Source: an uncultured Paracoccaceae bacterium
Lineage (GTDB): Bacteria > Pseudomonadota > Alphaproteobacteria > Rhodobacterales > Rhodobacteraceae
DNA: 64,000 nt
Assembly (NCBI GenBank): GCA_937872465.1
Contig: CALMSR010000072.1
Location: 16,274-80,273 of the forward strand
Direction of reading: 5' to 3'
Shown: one piece after another, positions 15,893 to 24,665 of the stretch
Numbering within the stretch: position 1 is the stretch's first letter
Layout of the letters: each line of letters starts with the position of its first letter
Notes under the pieces: generated by a model
What the model was told of the DNA's origin: nothing
Databases searched by the model: none
What the model saw: only the letters and a program-made list of their open reading frames with translations
Program-made: the position numbers and the translations under genes

Positions 15893-18318
15893 CCCTCGAG
15901 CGCGCGGCCGATCGCCTCGAAGAGCGCGGTCATCGAAACCGGCTTGGTGAGATAGTCGTCGATCCCGGCCGCGAGGAACCGCTCGCGGTCGCCGGGCTCG
16001 GCATTGGCGGTCAGCGCGATGATCGGCAACCGGGACGCGGTGCCTTCCAGGGCACGGATCCGGCGGGTGGCCTCGATGCCGTCGAGCACCGGCATCTGGA
16101 TGTCCATGAGCACGAGGTCGTAGTGGCGCGCCTGCGCCGCGGCCACGGCCCCCGCGCCGTTCGGGGTCAGATGCGCGTCATGCCCGGCCATCTCCAGATA
16201 GGCGAGCAGCACCTTCTGGTTGGTCGCGTTGTCCTCGGCGACGAGGATGCGCGCGGTCCGGCGGCCGGCGGGCGGACGGGGGACGATCCGCGGCTCCTGC
16301 GACTCGGCGACGGCTTCGGGCGAGGCGGCGGGCGGCGCGGGGATCCAGAAGCGGAAGGTGCTGCCGAGGCCCTCGACGCTGTCGACCGTGATCTCGCCGC
16401 CCATCAGCTCCACGAGCTGCTTGCAGATGGCGAGGCCGAGCCCGGTGCCGCCGCGCTTGCCGGATTCGAGCTGCGCGAAGCGGGTGAAGAGCTCGGCGCG
16501 GGTGGATTCGGGAATGCCGATGCCGGTGTCGCGGACCGCGACCGAGAGGGCGCCGCCGCCGCGGGCGTCGAAGCCGAGGCGCAGCTCGACACTGCCCGCG
16601 TCGGTGAACTTCAGCGCGTTGCCCACGAGATTGGTCAGGATCTGGCGCAGGCGGGTCGGATCGCCCCGCACCCATTCCGGCACGTCGCCGTCGAGGCTCA
16701 TGAAGAGCCTCAGCCCGCGTTCCTCGGCCACCGCCGACATCAGGATGACCACGTCGCGGGCGATCTGCGAGGGGTTGATCGCGCCGGCCTCCAGCGTGAC
16801 CCGGTCGGCCTCGAGCTTGGAGAGGTCGAGCACGTCGTTGAGCAGCGAGAGCAGGTGCTCGGCCGATTTGCGCGCCACGCTCGTGCGCTCGCGCTGCTGG
16901 GTGTCGAGATCGGAGCGCAGCAGCAGGTCGAGCATGCCGATCACGCCGTTCATCGGCGTGCGGATCTCGTGGCTCATGGTGGCGAGGAACTGCGACTTGG
17001 CCTGGGTGGCGGCTTCGGCCTCGCGGCGCCGCGCCTCGATCTCGACGCGGTGCTCCACGTCGGCGGTCACGTCCCAGTTGACGCCGATGAGATTGAGATC
17101 GCCGTCGCTGCCGCGATGGGTCGAGGCGGTCGCCCGGATATGGCGGATCGCGCCGTCGGGCAGGATGAGGCGGAAGTCCGAGCGATACCTGCCGTCGCCG
17201 CCGATGCAGGTGGCGAATTCGGCCTCGGCGCGCGCGAGGTCATCGGGGTGCAGCCGCGAGCGCCAGTCCTCGTAGGTCCGGGGGCGGCCGTCGGCGGGCA
17301 TGCCGTAGAGCTCGTCCATCCGTGCGTCCCAGATGAGCTCGCTGGTGTCGATGTTGAAGTCCCAGACGCCCACGCGCGAGGCGTCGAGCGCCAGCCCGAG
17401 CCGCTGGGACAGGCGCTGCAGCTCGTTCTTGCGGCTCTTGAGCTGCGCCACATGCGCGTGGCGCTCGGCGATCAGGGCGCGCGTGCGCAGCATGGGAACG
17501 GCGACGAGGCCGATCGAGAGCAGCGTGAGCAGCCGGATCGGCCAGACCGCGCCGGGGGTCACGCTCCAGCCCCCGCTCGGCACCGCCGCGAGGGTCCAGG
17601 CGCCGCCGGGCATCGCGACGCTGGTGGTGACCGGGTCGCGTCCCAGGACCTGGGCATCGCCGAAGAGGAGCGCGCGCCCCGGCGCCCCGCCATGCGGCTC
17701 GGCTTCGACGAGCGCGAGGTCGAGCTTGCCGGATTGCGCGTCGAGCCCCGCGGCCTCGAAGAGCTGGCCCCGGTCGATCACCGCCACCGCATGGCCGCAG
17801 AATTCCTCGCCGCCCTCGGGCGTCGCGGTCTTGATCGGGGACCAGATCACCAGCGCCGGCGCCGCTCCGAGCGGGATGCTGGCGGTGCCGGATTCGCCGG
17901 AAGACATGTGCTCCAGCACCTCCCTCAGACGCGGCGCCAGTCCGCCCGCCTGGGTCCAGACCTGGATCCGGCCGTCCTCCCAGGAGGCCGCGAGCGCCCC
18001 TATCGCCGCGGTCTTGCCCTGCAGCGCGCGCGCCACCTCCATGAAGCGCGCCTCGGACATGGCCGGGGTCGCGGAGAGGGTGCCGGCGAGCCGCGCGAGC
18101 ACGTCGAGCTGGTCGCCGACCGCCTCCTCGAGATCGGTGCGCAGATCCTCGAGCACGATGCCCGTCCCGGTCCGCTGGATGTGGCGGGCGAGGTCGCGGC
18201 TCTTCATCTCGGTGATGACGCCCACGACGAGGATCACCGCCACCGCGAGCGCGAGCGGAACGAAGGAGGCCGCGGCGGGCTGGCCCGCGGGTCTGCGCGT
18301 TTTCCGGTTCTCGCTCAT
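15850..18318 (-). CDS. Hybrid sensor histidine kinase/response regulator
   Basis: 822 residues. Order: transmembrane helix near 20-37, an extracytoplasmic sensor region of about 230 residues, a second helix (WPIRLLTLLSIGLVAVPML) near 270, a PAS domain (about 300-420), a HisKA domain with the phosphorylatable His at about 449 (MSHEIRTPMNGVIG), and HATPase (N box NLVGNALKF, G boxes DTGIGI and GGTGLGLAI). A C-terminal receiver follows, with its phospho-acceptor at D739 (LVLMDIQMPV) and a late KPVSM lysine. No separate output regulator is adjacent, so phosphotransfer to an HPt protein elsewhere is likely. The signal is unknown. Its last 43 bases overlap the 3' end of the convergent DUF2950 gene. 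Confidence 0.9.
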   Translation of the reverse strand: MSENRKTRRPAGQPAAASFVPLALAVAVILVVGVITEMKSRDLARHIQRTGTGIVLEDLRTDLEEAVGDQLDVLARLAGTLSATPAMSEARFMEVARALQGKTAAIGALAASWEDGRIQVWTQAGGLAPRLREVLEHMSSGESGTASIPLGAAPALVIWSPIKTATPEGGEEFCGHAVAVIDRGQLFEAAGLDAQSGKLDLALVEAEPHGGAPGRALLFGDAQVLGRDPVTTSVAMPGGAWTLAAVPSGGWSVTPGAVWPIRLLTLLSIGLVAVPMLRTRALIAERHAHVAQLKSRKNELQRLSQRLGLALDASRVGVWDFNIDTSELIWDARMDELYGMPADGRPRTYEDWRSRLHPDDLARAEAEFATCIGGDGRYRSDFRLILPDGAIRHIRATASTHRGSDGDLNLIGVNWDVTADVEHRVEIEARRREAEAATQAKSQFLATMSHEIRTPMNGVIGMLDLLLRSDLDTQQRERTSVARKSAEHLLSLLNDVLDLSKLEADRVTLEAGAINPSQIARDVVILMSAVAEERGLRLFMSLDGDVPEWVRGDPTRLRQILTNLVGNALKFTDAGSVELRLGFDARGGGALSVAVRDTGIGIPESTRAELFTRFAQLESGKRGGTGLGLAICKQLVELMGGEITVDSVEGLGSTFRFWIPAPPAASPEAVAESQEPRIVPRPPAGRRTARILVAEDNATNQKVLLAYLEMAGHDAHLTPNGAGAVAAAQARHYDLVLMDIQMPVLDGIEATRRIRALEGTASRLPIIALTANAEPGDRERFLAAGIDDYLTKPVSMTALFEAIGRALEGYSASTGAQASPGS

Positions 18319-18559
18319 CCCTTCCCCGACGTCATCGCTCCGGCCCCGATCCGCTTCGCCCGCCCGGCCAGCGCGCCCGGGACGCAGCCGCCGCGCCCCT
18401 CTCTAGATCGACTCTGTAAAGAAGCGACTTCGCCGCGGCGCGAAACAATCTAAGGTTGTAGGCAAATGCTGTTATCCCGTTCGGGCCGGGAGCGTCAATG
18501 GATATTGCCGGTCGGCGGGCGCGATGTGGCGGCCCGATGACACGGGGCCGGAGGGGCCG

Positions 18560-19306
18560 TCACTCGGCCCAGCCCGACCCGATCAGCGCCCGTTCCGCCG
18601 CGGGGCCGAGGCTCGGGCCGGCCCCGAGCGCGTCGAGGGCGCCGGTCAGGGCGGCATCGGTGGTGCCGGCCGCGGGCAGGTAGCCGCCGAGTTCATCGCC
18701 CGGGGTCTCCAGCGGTTCGGAAACCATGACCGCCACGATCCAGGCCGCCGGTCCGTCGCGGCAGGCGATGCCGCGCGAGAATTGCGCGGACTCGCCGTCG
18801 AGCGCCTCGAATTCCCGGCAATAGCGCCCCGCGCCGTCGCGGAAGGTCGCGATCATGGTGATCTCGCGCCCGGTCTCCAGCGCCACGCTGTCCCCGCTGG
18901 GCACCTCTTCGAGCACCGCGTGAAGATCGCCGGCGACCGGCCCGACCTCGCTTTGCCCAGGGCCCGAGGTCCAGGTGCCGATCGACACCCCGATCACGAG
19001 CGCGAGCCCCGCCGCCGCCGCGAGCAATCCCGCCGGCGCCAGCCAGCCGCGGAGCGATTCGGGCAGGCGGGCGCCGCTCGGGGGCGGCGTAGGCGCCAGC
19101 ACCCGGCGGATGCGCTCGGGAACCGGCTCCGCGAGCGGTGCGGCATAGGCCGCCGCCAGCAGCCGGTTCAGCTCGTTGAGCGCATCGACCTGCCGGCGGT
19201 CCTCCGCGCTGTCCGCGAGAAGCATCACCACCCGCGCCGCGTCTTCCGGCTCCAGCGCGCCGTCGACATAGGCGGCGAGCCGCTCGGGCCCGCTCAGCGC
19301 GCCCAT
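18560..19306 (-). CDS. Anti-sigma factor for the adjacent ECF sigma
   Basis: 248 residues: a cytoplasmic N-terminal part (LAAYVDGALEPEDAARVVMLLADSAEDRRQVDALNELNRLL) like zinc-less anti-sigma domains, one transmembrane helix (WLAPAGLLAAAAGLALVIGVSIG, about 87-109), then a 130-residue periplasmic domain with three cysteines (RYCREFEALDGE, GIACRDG). The gene overlaps the upstream sigma gene by 13 bases, the usual coupling of sigma and anti-sigma. The periplasmic domain presumably senses an envelope signal. The pair faces the subtilase gene, which may be a target or a processing protease; that is inference. Confidence 0.82.
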   Translation of the reverse strand: MGALSGPERLAAYVDGALEPEDAARVVMLLADSAEDRRQVDALNELNRLLAAAYAAPLAEPVPERIRRVLAPTPPPSGARLPESLRGWLAPAGLLAAAAGLALVIGVSIGTWTSGPGQSEVGPVAGDLHAVLEEVPSGDSVALETGREITMIATFRDGAGRYCREFEALDGESAQFSRGIACRDGPAAWIVAVMVSEPLETPGDELGGYLPAAGTTDAALTGALDALGAGPSLGPAAERALIGSGWAE

Positions 19307-19851
19307 GCCCGAGCCTCCTCCGGCGGCGTGTCCATGATGTCGAGCAGCCGGCTGCGGGCGCGCGAGAGGCGGCTCATGACGGTGCCCATCGGCAGGTCCA
19401 GCACCTCGGCGGTCTCGCGGTAGTTCAGCCCCTCGATGGCGACGAGGACGAGCACCGCCCGCTGGTCGTCCGGCAGCCGGTCGACGGCATCCCGGATCCG
19501 GGCGAGGGTCAGCCGGTCGTCGAGCCGCCGCGCGCTCTGGCCGTCGTCGGAGAGCTCGGTGCGCTCGGGATCGACGCGGGTGCCGCGCACCTTCTGGCGG
19601 CGGCGGTCGTCGAGCCAGAGATTCTGCATGATGCGGAACATCCAGCTGTCCATGCGCGTGCCGGGACGGAACTGGTCGGCGTGGCGCAGCGCGCGCTCGC
19701 AGGCGGTCTGCACCAGGTCGTCGCCGGCGTCGCCCGAGCCCGTCAGCGCATAGGCGAAGCGCCGCAGCCGCGGCACGAGATCGACCAGCTCGCTCTGGAA
19801 CCTGCTGTCCAGCCCCGTGTCCCCCCTCGACGTCGGAGCCCGGCAATCCAC
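19294..19851 (-). CDS. ECF RNA polymerase sigma factor
   Basis: 185 residues with region 2 (LVDLVPRLRRFAYALTGSGDAGDDLVQTACERALRHADQFRPGTRMDSWMFRIMQNLWLDDRRR) and region 4 (RLPDDQRAVLVLVAIEGLNYRETAEVLDLPMGTVMSRLSRARSRLL), the whole of a minimal ECF sigma. The start is a GTG at 19849-19851. The 101-base gap to the divergent subtilase gene (19852-19952) should hold promoters for both directions. The GCAAGTTG/TCGTA pair on the minus strand there may be a self-recognised ECF promoter, but this is weak. Confidence 0.9.
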   Translation of the reverse strand: MDCRAPTSRGDTGLDSRFQSELVDLVPRLRRFAYALTGSGDAGDDLVQTACERALRHADQFRPGTRMDSWMFRIMQNLWLDDRRRQKVRGTRVDPERTELSDDGQSARRLDDRLTLARIRDAVDRLPDDQRAVLVLVAIEGLNYRETAEVLDLPMGTVMSRLSRARSRLLDIMDTPPEEARAWAR

Positions 19852-19952
19852 CGGGCCCGACCGGCCGCATGCTACGAAAATCGGCGGGCTTCAGCAACTT
19901 GCATCCTGTGGCGGCCGGATTGCATGATGCCGCCGGGAGGAGAGGTGGTCTC

Positions 19953-21665
19953 ATGAGTCGTATTGTGCTGGCATTCGCCGCCTGTCTTGCGGTCCTGTCG
20001 TTCGGCGCTCCGCGAAATCCCGAAGGCCCGGACGGCTGGCGTGTCGACCTCGCCGCGGCGCATGCCCGGGGCGCCGACGACCATGACGACGATCATGATC
20101 ATGATCACGACGACGATCACGATCACGATCACGATCGCGACGACGATCACGATCATGGTGGTCGAGGCGAGGGCGACGGCGACAACGGCCATGGCGGCAA
20201 GGGCGACGGCAGCGGGAACACCGGCGGCGACGGCCATGGCGGTGGCGGAGACGGCGGCGACGGCAACGACGGCAACGGCGGCAAGGGCGAGGGGAACGAC
20301 GGCAACGGCAACGGGAACGCCGGCAACGACGGCGATGGCGGCGATGCGACCGGTGGCGGGATCGGCGGCGGGATCGGCGGGCGCCGGGTCATCGAGGCCC
20401 CGGGCGCATCCTCCGCGGGCGATTCCTCGCTCGGCAACGAGGAGGGCTGGCAGCGCGCCGGCGGGGTCGGGCGCAGGGCTCCCGGGCCGGATCTTCCGAA
20501 CCCGTTCGCGGCGCTGCTCGCGGCGACCGGCCCCTTGGGCTGGGACGCGCCGCAGCCGGCGAACGCGGCCGGGGCGGAGCGGGTCTTTCTCGCGGCGGGA
20601 ACCGATGCGCCGGCGTTCCGCGACAACGAGGTCTCGGCGCTGGGGCTGACGCCGGAGGCGCTGGAGCGGCTCGAGGGCCTCGGCTTCTCGGTGATCTCGG
20701 AGCGGCGCATCGGCATCCTGGTCGATCAGGTGCTCGCCCGCCTGCGCACGCCGCCGGGGATCGGCGCCGAGGACGGGCTGGCGCTGGCGCAGGCGGAGGC
20801 GCCGGGGGTCTCCTTCGATCTCAGCCATCTCTACCGGCTGAGCCAGGGGGTGCAACCGGTACCGGTGGCCTATGGCTCGGAGCTGGTCGGCTTCTTCGGG
20901 GCGAGCAGCTGCCCGGTGGAGACGCGCATCGGCCTGATCGACACCGCGATCGCCCGGCATCCCGCGCTCGCCGGCGCCTCGATCCGCTCGGACAGCTTCG
21001 TGGACCGGGACGCCGAGACCAGCGTGATCCACGGCACCGCCATCGCGAGCATCCTGGTCGGCGACGTGCCGGGCGTGCTGCCGCTGGTGCCGGGCGCAGG
21101 GCTCTTTGCCGCGAATGTCTTCGCCTATGAAGGCGATTCGCTGCGGAGCGACGTGACCGCGATCATCGCCGCGCTCGACTGGATGGATTCCCAGCGCGTG
21201 AAGGTGGTCAACATGTCGCTGATGGGGCCGCCGAACGCCCTGCTCGAACGGGGCGTGATGGCCGCGGCCCAGCGCGGGCAGATCCTGCTCGCGGCCGCGG
21301 GCAATTTCGGCCCCGGGGCGCCGCCGGCCTATCCGGCCGCCTATGGCCCGGTGATCGCGGTGGCGGCGGTGGATGCGCGCAGCCGGCCCTATCCGCACAA
21401 CAACCGCGGGCGCTACGTCGAGATCTCGGCGCCGGGCGTGGACATCTGGGGGGCCGATGCGCGCGGCGGCGAGACCTTCTGGACCGGGACCTCCTTCGCG
21501 GTCCCCTTCGCCGTCGGCGCGGTCGCCCGCGACGTCGCCACCGGCCGGGTGCGCAACATCAACGACGCGCGCGAGGCGCTGGCCGGCTCGGCGCAGGACC
21601 TCGGCGCCCCGGGCCGCGACCCGATCTTCGGCTACGGCCTGCTGAGGGCCGGCGACTGCTCGTGA
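19953..21665 (+). CDS. S8 (subtilisin-family) serine peptidase with Asp/His-rich tract
   Basis: 570 residues. A short hydrophobic N-terminus (MSRIVLAFAACLAVLSFG) is followed by an Asp/His tract at residues 42-68 built from DHDHD units, then about 80 residues of Gly/Asn/Asp-rich low complexity. The C-terminal half is a subtilase with triad D330 (GLIDTAIARHP), H360 (HGTAIASIL) and S514 (GTSFAVPFAVG); the oxyanion Asn is in AAAGNFG. The start has GGGAGGAGAG upstream. The repeated tract could bind zinc, nickel or calcium. It is divergent from the ECF sigma/anti-sigma operon, a layout that suggests sigma-dependent expression. Confidence 0.87.
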   Translation: MSRIVLAFAACLAVLSFGAPRNPEGPDGWRVDLAAAHARGADDHDDDHDHDHDDDHDHDHDRDDDHDHGGRGEGDGDNGHGGKGDGSGNTGGDGHGGGGDGGDGNDGNGGKGEGNDGNGNGNAGNDGDGGDATGGGIGGGIGGRRVIEAPGASSAGDSSLGNEEGWQRAGGVGRRAPGPDLPNPFAALLAATGPLGWDAPQPANAAGAERVFLAAGTDAPAFRDNEVSALGLTPEALERLEGLGFSVISERRIGILVDQVLARLRTPPGIGAEDGLALAQAEAPGVSFDLSHLYRLSQGVQPVPVAYGSELVGFFGASSCPVETRIGLIDTAIARHPALAGASIRSDSFVDRDAETSVIHGTAIASILVGDVPGVLPLVPGAGLFAANVFAYEGDSLRSDVTAIIAALDWMDSQRVKVVNMSLMGPPNALLERGVMAAAQRGQILLAAAGNFGPGAPPAYPAAYGPVIAVAAVDARSRPYPHNNRGRYVEISAPGVDIWGADARGGETFWTGTSFAVPFAVGAVARDVATGRVRNINDAREALAGSAQDLGAPGRDPIFGYGLLRAGDCS

Positions 21666-21765
21666 CCGGGCGCCCGCGGACCCGGCGCCGCGCCGCGGTC
21701 GGCAAAGGGGTTTGACAAGCGGGGGCTCCGGCCGGACCCTGCCGCGGGAAGCGAGGGAGGCGGCG

Positions 21766-22761
21766 ATGGGCTTCGAGGCTCTGGTGGTCGACAAGGACGG
21801 GGAAGGCAAGACCCATGCCGCGGTGCGCCGGCTGGAGGTCGACGACCTGCCCGCGGGCGAGGTGACGGTCGCGGTCCGCTACAGCACGGTCAATTACAAG
21901 GACGGGCTCTGCATCGGCCCCGGCGCGGGGCTGGTGCGCAAATACCCGCATGTGCCGGGCATCGATTTCGCCGGGATCGTCGAGCAATCCTCCGATCCCC
22001 GCTACGCCCCCGGCGACGCGGTGGTGCTGACCGGCTGGCGGGTCGGCGAGGCGCATTGGGGCGGCTATGCGCAGAAGGCCCGCGTCCGGGCGGACTGGCT
22101 GGTGCCCTTGCCAGACGGCCTGACGCTGCGCCAGGCGATGGCGATCGGCACCGCCGGCTTCACCGCGATGCTGGCGGTGATCGCGCTCGAGGAGCACGGG
22201 CTGGCGCCGGGGCACGGGCCGGTGCTGGTGACCGGCGCCGCGGGCGGGGTCGGCTCGGTGGCGGTGGCGGTGCTGGCGCGGCTCGGCCACGAGGTCGCCG
22301 CGGTCACCGGACGGCCGGAGACCGAGGCCTATCTGCGCGGCCTCGGCGCGAGCCGGATCGTGCCCCGCGAAGAGATCGCCGAAACGATCGCGCGGCCGAT
22401 GGAATCCGAGACCTGGGCGGGATGCATCGACGCGGTCGGCGGCACGGTGCTGGCGCGGGTGACCAAGCAGCTCAAATACCGCTGCTCGGTGGCCGCGGTC
22501 GGCAATGCCGGCGGGCTCGACGTGCCGCTCAGCGTCATCCCGTTCCTGCTGCGCGGCGTGAACATCCTCGGCATCGACAGCGTGCTCCAGCCCTTCGAGA
22601 ACCGCATCCGTGCCTGGGGCCGGTTGACCCGCGATCTCGACCTCGACATGCTGGAGGGCATGGTCCGTTCGGCCACCCTCGCCGATCTGCCCGGGCTCGG
22701 CCGGGACATTCTGAAGGGCAGGGTGCAGGGCCGCGTCGTGGTGGATGTCGCCGGGGCATGA
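21766..22761 (+). CDS. acuI: Acrylyl-CoA reductase AcuI/YhdH-type oxidoreductase
   Basis: A 331-residue zinc-free medium-chain dehydrogenase/reductase. The motifs RYSTVNYKDGLCIGPGAGLVRKYPHVPGIDFAGIV and LVTGAAGGVGSVAVAVLARLGHEV, and the late VLQPFENRIRAWGRL region, are those of AcuI, which reduces acryloyl-CoA to propionyl-CoA with NADPH. In marine Rhodobacterales it detoxifies acrylate from dimethylsulfoniopropionate. No dddL/dmdA or acuR is adjacent. The BCCT transporter gene that follows on the same strand, 185 bases away, would fit uptake of DMSP or betaine. Confidence 0.88.
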   Translation: MGFEALVVDKDGEGKTHAAVRRLEVDDLPAGEVTVAVRYSTVNYKDGLCIGPGAGLVRKYPHVPGIDFAGIVEQSSDPRYAPGDAVVLTGWRVGEAHWGGYAQKARVRADWLVPLPDGLTLRQAMAIGTAGFTAMLAVIALEEHGLAPGHGPVLVTGAAGGVGSVAVAVLARLGHEVAAVTGRPETEAYLRGLGASRIVPREEIAETIARPMESETWAGCIDAVGGTVLARVTKQLKYRCSVAAVGNAGGLDVPLSVIPFLLRGVNILGIDSVLQPFENRIRAWGRLTRDLDLDMLEGMVRSATLADLPGLGRDILKGRVQGRVVVDVAGA

Positions 22762-22946
22762 CCGTGACGATCCGTGTCCGGTGGGGACACAATCCCGGGG
22801 CGAACCTCTGCGTTCGCAGTCGCGCGATCGGATTTCGCACGACGACGGGCTGACGGTGCCGGACCCCTGCCGGTCGCATTTCGCGGGTCGATCCCCCGTG
22901 ATCGGCCCAGGATGGCGCGACAGGAAGCAAAGGGGAAGCGAACCGC

Positions 22947-24575
22947 ATGGCAGAGAGCGACATCACCGACGTCCCGATGGATCCGTCGGTCAAATACGAG
23001 ATCGGACAGGACAATATCCAGACGTCGGTCGGCCCCTTCGGGCTCGACATCCACAACCCGGTCTTTCTCGTCTCCGGGCTCGGCATCCTCGCCTTCGTGC
23101 TCGGGACGCTGATGTTTCCCGAGGGCGCGACCGCGCTCTTCAACGGCATCCGCGGCTGGCTGACCAACCACCTCGACTGGTTCTTCATCATCGCGGGCAA
23201 CGTCTTCGTGATCTTCTGCCTGCTCCTGATCGTGACGCCGCTCGGCAACGTGCGCCTCGGGGGCGCGGACGCCACGCCCGACTACAGCTATTTCGGCTGG
23301 TTCGCGATGCTCTTCGCGGCCGGAATGGGCATCGGCCTGATGTTCTTCGGCGTGCTCGAGCCGGTCTATCACATGGCGATCTCGGAGCCGCTCGGCGTGC
23401 CGTCTCCGTTCGATGCCGACGGCAACCTGATCCCCGAGAACGTGGCGGCGGCGCGCGCCATGGGCATGGCCGCGACCACCTATCACTGGGCGCTGCACCC
23501 TTGGGCGATGTATGCGGTGGTCGCGCTGGCGCTCGCCTTCTTCACCTATAACCGCGGGCTGCCGCTGACGATCCGCTCGGCCTTCTATCCGATCTTCGGC
23601 AACCGGGTCTGGGGGCCGACGGGCCACGTGATCGACACGGTCGCGGTCTTCGCCACGCTCTTCGGCCTCGCCACCTCGCTCGGCTTCGGCGCCGAGCAGG
23701 CGGTGGCCGGGCTCAACTATCTCTTCGGCGTCCCGAACACCGACGCCATCAAGGTGATCCTGATCATCGCGATCACGGCGGTGGCGCTCACCTCGGTGCT
23801 CAAGGGTCTCGACGGTGGGGTGAAGCGCGCCTCCGAGATCAACATGGTGCTCGCCTTCATCCTGCTGGTCTTCGTGATCTTCACGGCCGGGGCAGGGCGG
23901 ATCTTCGGCGATTTCTTCGCCACGCTCCGCGCCTATGTCGGCGAGCTCGTTCCGCTCTCCAGTCCCTTCGGCCGCAGCGACGACGGCTTCCGCCACGGCT
24001 GGACCGCCTTCTACTGGGCCTGGTGGATCTCCTGGTCGCCCTTCGTCGGCATGTTCATCGCGCGCGTGAGCCGCGGCCGCAGCGTGCGGGAATTCGTGAT
24101 CTGCGTGCTGCTGATCCCGAGCCTCGTCTGCACGCTCTGGATGGCGGTCTTCGGCGGCACGGCGATCGAGCAGGTGCTGACCAACCCGGACAGCGCGGTC
24201 AAGGCCTATGTGATCGACAGCTACAGCCCGGAGCTCTCGCTCTTCGGCATGCTGTCGGAACTGCCGCTCGCCCCGATCACCTCGGTGATCGGCATCATCC
24301 TGGTGATCGTCTTCTTCGTCACCTCGTCGGATTCCGGCTCGCTCGTCATCGACACCATCACCGCCGGCGGCAAGACCGACGGGCCGCTGCCGCAGCGGGT
24401 GTTCTGGTGCGTGCTCGAAGGATTGGTGGCCATCGCGCTGCTGCTCGGCGGGGGGCTCGCGGCCCTGCAATCCATGGCGGTGGCGACGGGCTTTCCCTTC
24501 GCGGTGCTGCTCCTCCTGATGTGCGTGGCGATCTGGATGGGGCTGCGCGCGGAGCGGCGCGGCATGCCGCTCTAG
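22947..24575 (+). CDS. BCCT-family betaine/choline/DMSP transporter
   Basis: A 542-residue inner-membrane transporter with twelve predicted helices. The BCCT hallmark FYWAWWISWSPFVGMFIARVSRGRSVREF contains the tryptophans that line the trimethylammonium pocket in BetP, and TTYHWALHPWAMYAVVALALAFF is the conserved segment of helix 4-5. Both tails are short, unlike the long osmosensing tail of BetP, so it is probably a nutritional importer rather than an osmoregulated one. Substrate among glycine betaine, choline, carnitine or DMSP is open; the adjacent acuI tilts toward DMSP. Confidence 0.92.
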   Translation: MAESDITDVPMDPSVKYEIGQDNIQTSVGPFGLDIHNPVFLVSGLGILAFVLGTLMFPEGATALFNGIRGWLTNHLDWFFIIAGNVFVIFCLLLIVTPLGNVRLGGADATPDYSYFGWFAMLFAAGMGIGLMFFGVLEPVYHMAISEPLGVPSPFDADGNLIPENVAAARAMGMAATTYHWALHPWAMYAVVALALAFFTYNRGLPLTIRSAFYPIFGNRVWGPTGHVIDTVAVFATLFGLATSLGFGAEQAVAGLNYLFGVPNTDAIKVILIIAITAVALTSVLKGLDGGVKRASEINMVLAFILLVFVIFTAGAGRIFGDFFATLRAYVGELVPLSSPFGRSDDGFRHGWTAFYWAWWISWSPFVGMFIARVSRGRSVREFVICVLLIPSLVCTLWMAVFGGTAIEQVLTNPDSAVKAYVIDSYSPELSLFGMLSELPLAPITSVIGIILVIVFFVTSSDSGSLVIDTITAGGKTDGPLPQRVFWCVLEGLVAIALLLGGGLAALQSMAVATGFPFAVLLLLMCVAIWMGLRAERRGMPL

Positions 24576-24586
24576 GCTGAGCCCGG

Positions 24587-24621
24587 GGCCGGCCCCCGCG
24601 CGGATGCTGCGGGGGCCGGCC
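24587..24621 (+). terminator. Strong GC hairpin after the BCCT gene
   Basis: A perfect 13-bp inverted repeat (left arm GGCCGGCCCCCGC at 24587-24599, right arm at 24609-24621, 9-base loop) 11 bases after the transporter stop. There is only a short T-run after it (ATTT at 24627-24630), so it is a probable but not classic intrinsic terminator. Confidence 0.6.
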
Positions 24622-24665
24622 GGCGGATTTGAAACCCGCGCGGGGCGGGCCAGGTTATCCCCGCC

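Noticed and set aside
19852..19952. A definite ECF promoter between the sigma and subtilase genes
   Set aside because: GCAACTT/GCAAGTTG and CGTA-like strings occur but no pair has convincing spacing in both directions; left as a suggestion only.
20090..20350. Repetitive GATCATGATCACGACGAC-type tract as a CRISPR or tandem DNA repeat
   Set aside because: The periodicity is that of Asp/His and Gly/Asn codons within the subtilase frame; there are no spacers.
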